This document shows, piece after piece, positions 36,921-47,820 of a stretch of 64,000 bases of DNA. The position numbers and the translations under genes were made by a program. Origin of the DNA: Pithys albifrons albifrons (Eukaryota; Chordata; Aves; Passeriformes; Thamnophilidae); the NCBI RefSeq assembly GCF_047495875.1, contig NC_092474.1, positions 16,095,851 to 16,159,850 of the forward strand. The letters run 5' to 3'. Under the pieces are notes generated by a model that did no database searches, was not told the origin of the DNA, and saw only the letters and a list, made by a program, of their open reading frames with translations. The first letter of the stretch is position 1; each line of letters begins with the position of its first letter.

Positions 36921-39900
36921 CTGCCACCTTTTCCCTGGGTGCAAAGCTCGACGGTGCATACCCTGTGCGGGTCTGGGAAAGGGCCGTTTTTCAGCCCAGA
37001 ATTCCAGACGGAAGTCGATTCCTCTCTGGGAAAAGGGGCCAGGACAGAAAGCCATTGTGCCTTTTCTAGGGTTAATGGGGCCCAAAAATTGGCAGCTGAG
37101 AGCCCAGGGCTGCCACCTTTTCCCTGGGCGCAAAGCTCGATGGTGCGTGCCACATGCGGCTAAGGGAAAGAGACGTTTTCAGCCTAGAATTCCAGACCAA
37201 TGAAGATTTCTCCCAGGGAAAAGGTGCCAGGACAGAAAGCGATTGTTCCATTTCTAGTGTTAATGGGGGCCCGTCATTGGCATCTGAGAGCCAGAGGTTG
37301 CCTCCTTTTCCCTGGGCGCAAAGCACGACAGTGCGTGCCACGTGCTGGTCCCAGAAAGTGCCATTTTACAGCCCAGAATTCCAGACTAATGAAGACTCCT
37401 CCCAGGGTAAAGGTGCCAGGACAGAAAGCCATTGTGCTTTTTGTAAAGGTAATGGGGCCCCATCATTGGCACCTGAGAGCCCAAGACTGCCACCTTTTCC
37501 CTGGACGCAAAGCTCGATGGTGCGTTCCACTTGCGGGTCCAGGAAAGTGTCGATTCTCAGACCAGAATTCCAAACCGATGAAGATTCCTCCCTGGGAAAA
37601 GGTGCCAGGACAGAAAGCCATTGTGCCTTTTGTAGGAGTAGTGGGGCACCATGATTGGCACCTGAGAGCCCAAGGCTGCCACCTTTTCCCTGGGTGCAAA
37701 GCTCGACGGTGTGTACCTTATGCGGGTTTGGGGCAGTGCCACTTTTGAACCCAGATTTCCAGATGGACGAAGACACCTCCCAGGGAAAAGGTGCCAGGTC
37801 AGAAATCGAATTGTCCTTCTCTAGGGTCAATGGTGTCCCATCATTGGCACCTCAGAGTTCAAAGCTGCCACCTTTTCCGTGGGCGCAAACATCAATGGCG
37901 CGTACCACTTTCTTGTCCGGGAAAGTGCCGTTTTTCAGCCCTGAATTCCAGACGGATGAAGACTCCTCACAGATAGAGGCTCCCAGGACAGAAAGCTATT
38001 GTTCCATTTCTAGGGTCAATCGGGCCCCATCATTGGCACCTGAGAGCCCAAGGTTGCCTCCTATACCCTGGGCGCAAAGCTCGACCATCCGTGCTACGTG
38101 AGGGTCCGGGAAATTGCCGTTTCTCATCCCAGAATTCCAGACTGATGAAGATTCCTCCCTGGGAAAAGGTGTCAGGACAGAAAGCGATTGTTCCTTTTCT
38201 AGGGTTAATGGGGCCCCATCATTGACACCTGAGAGCCCAAGGCTGCAACCTTTTCCCTGAGCGCAAAGCTCAACGCTGCGTGCCACTTGCGGGTCCAGGA
38301 ATGTGCTGTTTCTCATCCCAGAATTCGAGGCCGATGAAGATTTCTCCCAGGGAAAAGGTGCCAGGTCAGAAAGCAATTGTGCCTTTTCTAGGGTTAATGG
38401 GGCCCCAAAATGGACACCTGAGACCCCAAGGCTGCCACCTTTTCCCTGGGCGCAAAGCTCGACGGAACGTTCCACGTGCAGGTCCGGGAAAGTGCCATTT
38501 TTCAGCCCAGAATTCCAGACCTATGAAGATTCCTCAGAGGGAAAAGGTACCAGGAGACAAAGCCATTGTGTACTTTGTAATGCTAATTGGGCCCCATCAT
38601 TGGCACCTGACAGCCCAAGGTTGCCACCTTTTCCCTGGGTGCAAAGCTCGACGGTGCATACCCTGTGCGGGTCTGGGAAAGGGCCGTTTTTCAGCTGAGA
38701 ATTCGAGACGGAAGTCGATTCCTCTCTGGGAAAAGGTGTCAGGACAGAAAGCCATTGTGCGTTTTGTAGGGGTAATGGGGCCCCAAAATTGGCAGCTGAG
38801 AGCCCAAGGCTGCCACCTTTTCCCTGGGCGCAAATGTCGACGGCGCGTGCCACTTGCAAGTCCAGGAATGTGCCGTTTCTCATCCCAGAATTCCATGCCA
38901 GTGAAGATTTCTCCCTGGGAAAAGGTGCCAGGACAGAAAGCGATTGTGCCTTTTCTAGGGGTATTGGGGCCCTAAAATTGGCAGCTGAAAGCCCAGGGCT
39001 GCCACCTTTTCCCTGGGCGCAAAGCTCGACGGTGCGTGCCACATGCGGGTAAGGGAAAGAGCCGTTTTCAGCCCAGAATTCCAGACCAATGAAGATTCCT
39101 CCCAGGGAAAAGTTGCAAAGACAGAAAGCGATTGTTCTTTTTCTAAGGGTAATGGGGCCCCATCATTGGCACCTGAGAGCCCAAGGCTGCCACCTTTTCC
39201 CTGGGCGCAAAGCTCGATGGTGTGTTCCACTTGCAGGTCCAGGAAAGTTCCGATTCTCAGACCAGAATTCCAAACCGATGAAAATTCCTCCCTTTGGAAA
39301 AGGTGCCAGGACAGAAAGTCATTGTGCCTTTTGTAGGGGTAATGGGGCCCCATCATTGGCACCTGAGAGCCCAAGACTGCCCCCTTTTCCCTGGGCGCAA
39401 AGCTCGACGGTGTGTACCTTGTGCGGGTTTGGGGCAGTGCCATTTTTGAAGCCAGATTTCCAGACGGACGAAAATTCCTCCCTGGGAAAAGGTGCCAGGA
39501 CAGAAAACAAGTGTTATTTTTCTAGTGTTAACGGGGCCCCATCATTGGCACCTGAGAGTCCAAGGCTGCCACCTTTTGCCTGGGCGCAAAGCTAGATGGT
39601 GCCTGCCACGTGCAGGTCAGAGAAAGACCTTTGTTCAGCCCAGGATTCCAGACAGATGACGACTCCTCCCAGGGAAAAGGCTCCCAGGACAGAAAGCGAT
39701 TGTGGCATTTCTAGTGTTAATGGGGGCCCGTCATTGGCATCTGAGAGCCAGAGGTTGCCTCCTTTTCCCTGGGCGCAAACCACGACAGTGCGTTCCACGT
39801 GCTGGTCCCAGAAAGTGCCATTTTACAGCCCAGAATTCCAGACCAATGAAGACTCCTCCCAGGGAAAAGGTGCCAGGACAGAAAGCCATTGTGCTTTTTG

Positions 39901-42900
39901 TAAAGGTAATGGGGCCCCATCATTGGCACCTGAGAGCCCAAGACTGCCACCTTTTCCCTGGACGCAAAGCTCGATGGTGCATTCCACTTGCGGGTCCAGG
40001 AAAGTGCCGATTCTCAGACCGGAATTCCAAACCGATGAAGATTCCTCCCTGGGAAAAGGTGCCAGGACAGAAAGTCATTGTGCCTTTTGTAGGGGTAATG
40101 GGGCACCATCATTGGCACCTGAGAGCCCAAGGCTTCCCCATTTTTCCCTGGGCGCAAAGCTCGACGGTGTGTACCTTGTGCGGGTTTGGGGCAGTGCCAT
40201 TTTTGAACCCAGATTTCCAGACGGACGAAGATTCCTCCCTGGGAAAAGGTGCCAGGACAGAAAGCAAGTGTTATTTTTCTAGTGTTAACGGGGCCCCATC
40301 ATTGGCACCAGAGAGCCCAAGGCTGCAACCTTTTCCCTGAGCGCAAAGCTCAACGGCGCGTGCCACTTGCGGGTCCAGGAATGTGCTGTTTCTCATCCCA
40401 GAATAAGAGGCCGATGAAGATTTCTCCCTGGGAAAAGGTGCCAGGACAGAAAGCAATTGTGCCTTTTCTAGGGTTAATGAGGCCCCAAAATTGACACCTG
40501 AGAGCCCAAGGCTGCCACCTTTTCCCTGGGCGCAAAGCTCGACGGAGCGTTCCACGTGCGGGTCCGGGAAAGTGCCATTTTTCAGCCCAGAATTCCAGAC
40601 CTATGAAGATTCCTCAGAAGGAAAAGGTACCAGGAGACAAAGCCATTGTGTATTTTGTAAAGCTAATTGGACCCCATCATTGGCACCTGTGAGTCCAAGG
40701 CTGCCACCTTTTGCCTGGGCGCAAATGTCGACGGCGCGTGCCACTTGCGGGTCTGGGGAAGTGCCATTTTTCAGCCCAGAATTCCAGACGGACGAAGACA
40801 CCTCCCAGGGAAAAGGTGCCAGGTCAGAAATCGAATTGTCCTTTTCTAGGGTCAATGGTGCCCCATCATTGACACCTCAGAGTTCAAGGCTGCCACCTTT
40901 TCCGTGGGCGCAAACATCAACGGCGCGTACCACTTTCTTGTCCGGGAAAGGGCCGTTTTTCAGCCCTGAATTCCAGACGGATGAAGACTCCTCCCAGGGA
41001 AGAGGCTCCCAGGAAAGAAAGCGATTGTTCCATTTCTAGGGTTAATCGGGCTCCATCATTGGCACCTGAGAGCCCAAGGTTGCCTCCTATACCCTGGGCG
41101 CAAAGCTCAACCATGCGTGCTCTGTGAGGGTCCGGGAAATTGCCGTTTCTCATTCCAGAATTCCAGACCGATGAAGATTCCTCCCTGGGAAAAGGTGTCA
41201 GGACAGAAAGCGATTGTTCCTTTTCTAGGGTTAATGGGGCTCCATCATTGACACCTGAGAGCCCAAGGCTGCATCCTTTTCCCTGAGCGCAAAGCTCGAC
41301 GGTGCGTGCCACTTGCGGGTCCAGAAATGTGCTGTTTCTCATCCCAGAATTCGAGCCTGATGAAGATTTCTCCCAGGGAAAAGGTGCCAGGGCAGAAAGC
41401 AATTGTGCCTTTTCTAGGGTTAATGGGGCCCCAAAATGGACACCTGAGAGCCCAAGGCTGCCACCTTTTCCCTGGGCGCAAAGCTCGATGGAGCGTTCCA
41501 CGTTCGGGTCCAGGAAAGTGCCATTTTTCAGCCCAGAATTCCAGACCTATGAAGATTCCTCAGAGGGAAAAGGTACCAGGAGACAAAGCCATTGTGTATT
41601 TTGTAATGCTAATTAGGCCCCATCATTGGCACCTGAGAGCCCAAGGCTGCCACCTTTTCCCTGGGTGCAAAGCTCGACGGTGCATACCCTGGGCGGGTCC
41701 GGGAAAGGGCCGTTTTTCAGCTGAGAATTCGAGACGGAAGTCGATTCCTCTCTGGGAAAAGGTGTCAGGACAGAAAGCCATTGTGCCTTTTCTAGGGGTA
41801 ATGGGACCTCATCTTTGGCAGCTGAGAGCCCAAGGCTGCCACCTTTTCCCTGGGCGCAGATGTCGACGGCGCGTGCCACTTGCAAGTCCAGGAATGTGCC
41901 GTTTCTCATCCCAGAATTCCAGGCCAGCAAAGATTTCTCCCTGGGAAAAGGTGCCAGGACAGAAAGCGATTGTGCCTTTTCTAGGGTTAATGGGGCCCCA
42001 TCATTGGCACCTGAGACCCCAGGGCTGCCACCTTTTGCCTGGGCAGAAAGCTCGACGGTGCGTTCCACTTGAAGGTCCGGGGAAGTGCCGTTTTTCAGCC
42101 CAGAATTCCAGACGGACGAAAATTCCTCCCACGAAACAGGGACCAGGACAGAAAGTCATTGTTCTTTTTCTAGGGGTAATGGGGACCCATCATTGGCACC
42201 TGAGAGCCCAAGGCTGCCACCTTTTCCCTGGGCGCAAAGCTGGATTGTGCCTGCCACGTGCAGGTCAGAGAAAGTGCTTTGTTCAGCCCAGGATTCCAGA
42301 CGGATGACGACTCCTCCCAGGGAAAAGGCTCCCAGGACAGAAAGCGATTGTTCCATTTCTAGTGTTAATGGGGGCCCGTCATTGGCATCTGAGGGCCAGA
42401 GGTTGCCTCCTTTTCCCTGGGCGCATAGCACGACAGTGCGTGCCACATGCTGGTCCCAGAAAGTGCCATTTTACAGCCCAGAATTCCAGACCAATGAAGA
42501 CTCCTCTCAGGGAAAAGGTGCCAGGACAGAAAGCCATTGTGCTTTTTGTAAAGGTAATGGGGCCCCATCATTGGCACCTGAGAGCCCAAGACTGCCACCT
42601 TTTCCCTGGACGCAAAGCTCGATGGTGCGTTCCACTTGCAGGTCCAGGAAAGTGCCGATTCTCAGACCAGAATTCCAAACCGATGAAGATTCCTCCCAGG
42701 GAAAATGTGCCAGGACAGAAAGCGATTGTGCTTTTTGTAGGGGTAATGGGGCCCCATCATTGGCACCTGAGAGCCCAAGGCTGCCACCTTTTGCTTGGGC
42801 ACAAAGCTCGACGGTGCGTTAGACTTGCATGTCCGGGGAAGTGCCGTTCTTCAGCCCAGAATTCCAGACAGACGAAAATTCCTCCCAGGGAAAAGGTGCC

Positions 42901-45900
42901 AGGACAGAAAGCGATTGTTATTTATGTAGTGTTAACGGGGACCCATTCTTGGCACCTGAGACCCCAAGGCTGCCACCTTTTCCCTGGGCGCAAAGCTCGA
43001 CGGTGTGTACCTTGTGCGGGTTTGGGGCAGTACCATTTTGGAACCCAGATTTCCAGACGGACAAAGATTCCTTCCTGGGAAAAAGTGCCAGGACAGAAAG
43101 CAAGTGTTATTATTCTAGTGTTAACGGGGCCCCATCATTGGCACCTGAAAGCCCAAGGCTGCCACCTTTTGCCTGGGCGCAAATGTCGACGGCGCGTGCC
43201 ACTTGCAGGTCCGGGGAAGTGCCATTTTTCAGCCCAGAATTCCAGACGGACGAAGACACCTCGCAGGGAAAAGGTGCCAGGTCAGAAATCTAATTGTCCT
43301 TTTCTAGGGTCAATGGTGCCCCATCATTGGCACCTCAGAGTTCAAGGCTGCCACCTTTTCCGTGGGCGCAAACATCAATAGCGCGTACCACTTTCTTGTC
43401 CGGGAAAGTGCCGTTTTTCAGCCCTGAATTCCAGACGGATGAAGACTCCTCACAGATAGAGGCTCCCAGAACAGAAAGCGATTGTTCCATTTCTAGGGTT
43501 AATCGGGCCCCATCATTGCAGCTGACAGCCCAGGGCTGCCACCTTTTCCCTGGGCGCAAAGCTCGATGGTGCGTGCCACATGCGGGTAAGGGAAAGAGCC
43601 GTTTTCAGCCGAGAATTCCAGACCAATGAAGATTCCTCCCAGGGAAAAGGTGCAAAGACAGAAAGCGATTGTTTTTTTCTATGGGTAATGGGGCCCCATC
43701 ATTGGCACCTGAGAGCCCAAGGCTGCCACCTTTTCCCTGGGCGCAAAGCTCGATGGTGCGTTCCACTTGCAGGTCCAGGAAAGTGCCGATTCTCAGACCA
43801 GAATTCCAAACCGATGAAGATTCCTCCCTGGGAAAAGGTGCCAGGACAGAAAGCCATTGTGCCTTTTGTAGGGGTAGTGGGGCACCATCATTGGCACCTG
43901 AGAGCCCAAGGCTGCCCCCTTTTCCCTGGGCGCAAAGCTCGACGGTGTCTACCTTGTGCGGGTTTAGGGCAGTGCCATTTTTAAACCCAGATTTCCAGAC
44001 GGACGAAGATTCCTCCCTGGGAAAAGGTGCCAGGACAGAAAGCAAGTGTTATTTTTCTAGTGTTAACGGGGCCCCATCATTGGCACCTGAGAGCCCAAGG
44101 CTGCCACCTTTTCCGTGGACGCAAAGCTAGATGGTGCCTGCCACGTGCGGGTCAGAGAAAGACCTTTGTTCAGCCCAGGATTCCAGACGGCTGAAGACTC
44201 CTCCCAGGGAAAAGGCTCCCAGGACAGAAAGCGATCGTTCCATTTCTAGTGTTAATGGGGGCCCGTCATTGGCATCTGAGAGCCAGAGGTTGCCTCCTTT
44301 TCCCTGGAAAAGGAAAGTGCCATTTTTCAGCCCAGAATTCCAGACCTGTGAAGATTCCTCAGAGGGAAAGGGTACCAGGAGACAAAGCCATTGTGTATTT
44401 TGTAATGCTAATTGGGCCCCATCATTGGCATCTGAGAGCCCAAAGCTGCCACCTTTTCCCTGGGTGCAAAGCTCGACGGTGCATACCCTGTGCTGGTCCA
44501 GGAAAGGGCCGTTTTTCAGCCCAGAATTCCAGACGGAAGTCGATTCCTCTCTGGGAAAAGGTGTCAGGACAGAAAGCCATTGTGCCTTTTGTAGGGGTAA
44601 TGGGGCCCCATCTTTGGGACCTGAGAGCTCAAGGCTGCCACCTTTTCCCTGGGCGCAAATGTCGACGGCGCGTGCCACTTGCAAGTCCGGGAATGTGCCG
44701 TTTCTCATCCCAGAATTCCAGGCCAGCGAAGATTTCTCCCTGGGAAAAGGCGCCAGGACAGAAAGCGATTGTGCCTTTTCTAGGGGTAATGGGGCCGCAA
44801 AATTTGCAGCTGAGAGCCCAGGGCTGCCACCTTTTCCCTGGGCGCAAAGCTCAACGGTGCGTGCCACATGCGGGTAAGGGAAAGCGCCAGTTTTCAGCCC
44901 AGAATTCCAGACCAATGAAGATTCCTCCCAGGGAAAAGGTGCCAGGACAGAAAGCGATTGTTCTTTTTCTAGGGGTAATGGGGCCCCATCATTGGCACCT
45001 GAGAGCCCAAGGCTGCCACCTTTTGCCTGGGCACAAAGCTCGATGGCGCGTGCCACTTGCGGGTCCGGGGAAGTGCCATTTTTCATCCCAGAATTCCAGA
45101 CGGTCGAAGACAACTCCCAGGGAAATGGTGCCAGGTCAGAAATCGAATTGTCCTTTTCTAGGGTCAATGGTGCCCCATCATTGGCACCTCAGAGTTCAAG
45201 GCTGCCACCTTTTCCGTGGGCGCAAACATCAATGGCGCGTACCACTTTCTTGTCCGGGAAAGTGCCGTTTTTCAGCCCTGAATTTCAGACGGAAGTCGAT
45301 TCCTCTCTGGGAAAAGGTGTCAGGACAGAAAGCCATTGTGCCTTTTCTAGGGGTAATGGGGCCCCTTCTGTGGCACTTGAGAGCCCAAGGCTGCCACCTT
45401 TTCCCTGGGCGCAAATGTCGACGGCGCGTGCCACTTGCAAGTCCGGGAATGTGCCGTTTCTCATCCCAGAATTCCAGGCCAGCGAAGATTTCTCCCTGGG
45501 AAAAGGTGCCAGGACAGAAAGCCATTGTGCCTTTTCTAGGGTTAATGGGGCCCCAAAATTGGCAGCTGAGAGCCCAAGGCTGCCACCTTTCCCCTGGACG
45601 CAAAGCTCGATGGTGCGTTCCACTTGCGGGTCCAGGAAAGTGCCGATTCTCAGACCAGAGTTCCAAACCGATGAAGTTTCCTCCCTGGAAAAAGGTGCCA
45701 GGACAGAAAGCCATTGTGCCTTTTGTAGGAATAATAAGGCACCATCATTGGCACCTGAGAGCCCAAGGCTGCCCCCTTTTCCCTGGGCACAAAGCTCGAC
45801 GGTGTGTACCTTGTGCGGGTTTGGGGCAGTGCCATTTTTGAACCCAGATTTCCAGACGGACGAAGATTCCTCCCTGGGAAAAGGTGCCAGGACAGAAAGC

Positions 45901-46695
45901 AAATGTTATTTTTCTAATGTTAATGGGACCCCATAATTGGCTCCTGAGAGCCCAAGGCTGCCACCTTTTCCCTGGGCGCAAATGTCGACAGCGCGTGCCA
46001 CTTGCGGGTTCGGGGACGTGCCATTTTTCAGCGCAGAATTGCAGACGGACGAAGACACCTCCCAGGGAAAAGGTGCCAGGTCAGAAATCGAATTGTCCTT
46101 TCCTAGGGTCAATGGTGCCCCATCATTGGCACCTGAGAGTTCAAGGCTGCCACCTTTTCCGTGGGCGTAAACATCAACGGCGCGTGCCACTTTCTTGTCT
46201 GGGAAAGTGCCGTTTTTCAGCTCTGAATTCCAGACGGACGAAGACACTGCCCAGGGAAAAGGTGCCAGGTCAGAAATCGAATTGTCCTTTTCTAGGGTCA
46301 ATGGTGCCCCATCATTGGCACCTCAGAGTTCAAGGCTGCCACCTTTTCCGTGGGCGCAAACATCAACGGCGCAAACCACTTTCTTGTCCGGGAAAGTGCC
46401 GTTTTTCAGCCCTCAATTCCAGATGGATGAAGACTCCTCACAGGGAAGAGGCTCCCAGGACAGAAAGCGATTGTTCCATTTCCAGGGTTAATCGGGCCCC
46501 ATCATTGGCACCTGAGAGCCCAAGGTTGCCTCCTATACCCTGGGCGCAAAGCTCGACCATGCGTGCTACGTGAGGGTCCGGGAAATTGCCGTTTCTCATT
46601 CCAGAATTCCAGACCGATGATGATTCCTCCCTGGGAAAAGGTGTCAGGACAGGAATCGATTTCTCCTTTTCTAGGGTTAATGGGGACCCATCATT

Positions 46696-46699
46696 GACA
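46696..46699 (+). repeat. Left target-site duplication (GACA)
   Basis: GACA lies directly before the TG of the 5' LTR and again directly after the CA of the 3' LTR (53788-53791). The unoccupied paralogue at 36713-36716 has GACA once. Four-base duplications are typical of gammaretrovirus-like (class I) integrases. Confidence 0.93.
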
Positions 46700-47120
46700 T
46701 GATGCCGAATGGGTTTTTGTTCTGATTTTCACATTTTGTAGATTTTAGGAACACAGCAGTTGTAGATTTTTAGAAGGTTAATATTTCTAACAGTTTAAGT
46801 TTAATGCCTTTCTATCACTACCCCTGTCCTAGAACAGGGAGCTCAAATTCCTTTAGTTAATTAATCTTGTTTAGACTCCTTTCCAAGGTAAGGAGCTGAA
46901 GGATATCAGAAGGCCTACAGAATGAAACATAAACATAGGTCAGAGTGACCCAAAAGCCAGAATTGGATGAGCTCCAAGAGACCTTTGTGTGCCTGAGGAA
47001 GAAGAGCTGATGAAGACAGAGGGTCCTGATGACCCCAGACCCAATTCCAGGGGGTTGGACCAGGGGTGGGACTGGGGCTGGACTGAGTAATGTGTAAAGC
47101 AATGATTGGAGGGATCTTAT

Positions 47121-47127
47121 TATAAAA
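47121..47127 (+). promoter_or_regulatory. TATA box of the 5' LTR promoter
   Basis: TATAAAA, preceded 12 bases upstream by ATTGG (47105-47109), the reverse of a CCAAT box. A G-rich stretch with four G-runs lies at 47050-47077. This spacing fits an RNA polymerase II promoter with a start near 47150. The same sequence occurs in the 3' LTR at 53627-53633. Confidence 0.8.
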
Positions 47128-47195
47128 GCCATGGAAAGAAGAACTAAGACACATGCATGTCATCCTGTATTCCTGTGGGCTGTAGGCCCTGTGTT

Positions 47196-47201
47196 ATTAA
47201 A
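47196..47201 (+). promoter_or_regulatory. Polyadenylation signal ATTAAA in the 5' LTR
   Basis: ATTAAA lies 75 bp downstream of the TATA box, with a GT/T-rich element 45-60 bp further on, which is the usual R-U5 layout. The active copy for genomic transcripts would be the matching one in the 3' LTR at 53702-53707. Confidence 0.75.
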
Positions 47202-47284
47202 GGACCTTTACTTTTTATCTTACCCTACACTAACGTGGCTCGAAGTCCTGTTTTTGGGGGGAAGGGTCATTCACAGCATCAGTT

Positions 47285-47302
47285 TGGCGCCCGAAAGGTA
47301 GA
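47285..47302 (+). promoter_or_regulatory. Primer-binding site, tRNA-Lys-like
   Basis: TGGCGCCCGAA matches the first 11 bases expected for pairing with the 3' end of tRNA-Lys; the next bases, AGGTAGA, do not follow the Lys sequence. It starts 3 bases after the LTR end (GTT between), slightly more than usual. Primer identity beyond the first 11 bases is therefore uncertain. Confidence 0.7.
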
Positions 47303-47820
47303 ATCAGAGAATCCAGCACCCTGGAACCACGAGGGACTCCAGAGCAAGAAGTTTCATCCTGCGGGAATTCTCTACTGCCGGCACATTTTGGAGGATTCCT
47401 TCAGTGACCTTTGAAACTCCGAACAACTGGGTGAGATAAAAGGAGCAGTTCCTTTCGGTATTTTTGCTAGCAAACTAAGGGAAGGTTTTTCCCTGGAACT
47501 GGGAATACGTTGGTCTGGGAGGTATAGCTGATCTGGCCAGTCAGTTTCTCAGCCTGGTGGGCAAAAGGGTGTTTTGCCTGGGTGAGGGACGGTTTGGTCC
47601 CTTGTTGCTTCGGGAAGGGCAAAGCAGAGTGCTCAGGGGTTTCATGTTAGCTGAATGCAGCTGGAAAGGAGAGGAATATCTCTCTGGGATTACATCACTC
47701 TGTCTTAGCCTGAAGCGGTAACATAGCACTTGGAGGAGTGAGCTTGCTTGGTATTCCTGAGGCCAGCAGTTCAAATCTGGGTGCTGAAAAGTTTTTTTCC
47801 CTTGCCTGTAACTTGTCAGC
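47303..47820 (+). other. 5' leader of the retroelement
   Basis: This is untranslated sequence between the primer site and the long ORF. It contains possible splice donors, GGTGAGA near 47429 and GGTGAGG near 47580, and by position would hold any packaging signal. No ORF longer than the shadow ORFs is supported. The ATG that follows is in a strong context (A at -3, G at +4). Confidence 0.6.

Larger units (their letters stand above)
31281..46699 (+). repeat. 189-bp satellite, block 3 (+ orientation, about 81.6 monomers)
   Basis: GAATTC runs in register from 31334 to 46604, which is 81 x 189 minus 39 bp. One clear truncation lies at about 44307, where the second arm runs directly into GGAAAGTGCC. 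Restriction-site spacing there is 156 bp, so 33 bp are missing and reading frame is kept. The block ends at the retroelement. Its last bases, TCATTGACA, continue in phase at 53788 on the other side. Confidence 0.97.
46700..47281 (+). repeat. 5' LTR, 582 bp
   Basis: It begins TGATGCCG and ends CAGCATCA; the 3' LTR ends CGGCATCA, giving a perfect 8-bp terminal inverted repeat there and one mismatch here. A TATA box lies at 47121-47127 and an ATTAAA signal at 47196-47201, followed by a GT-rich stretch at about 47246-47262. U3 is thus about 450 bp, with R beginning near 47150. Differences from the 3' LTR, by 3' LTR position: 53216 (T here, A there), the GTCCTAG/GTCCCAG site, the GTAAGG/GTAAAG site, GTGTAAAG/GTGAAAAG, CTGTGGGC/CTGTAGGC, and CACAGC/CACGGC near the end. 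Confidence 0.95.

Noticed and set aside
44249..45841. 530-codon ORF and the many other ORFs of 60-385 codons in the satellite
   Set aside because: They overlap on both strands in four frames, repeat the same 63-residue unit, and follow from a 189-bp period divisible by 3. No promoter, intron structure or known domain supports any of them.
46857..47163. Two minus-strand ORFs (82 and 91 codons) in the LTR, with near-identical copies at 53363-53669
   Set aside because: They lie antisense in the LTRs, duplicate because the LTR is duplicated, and resemble no known protein.
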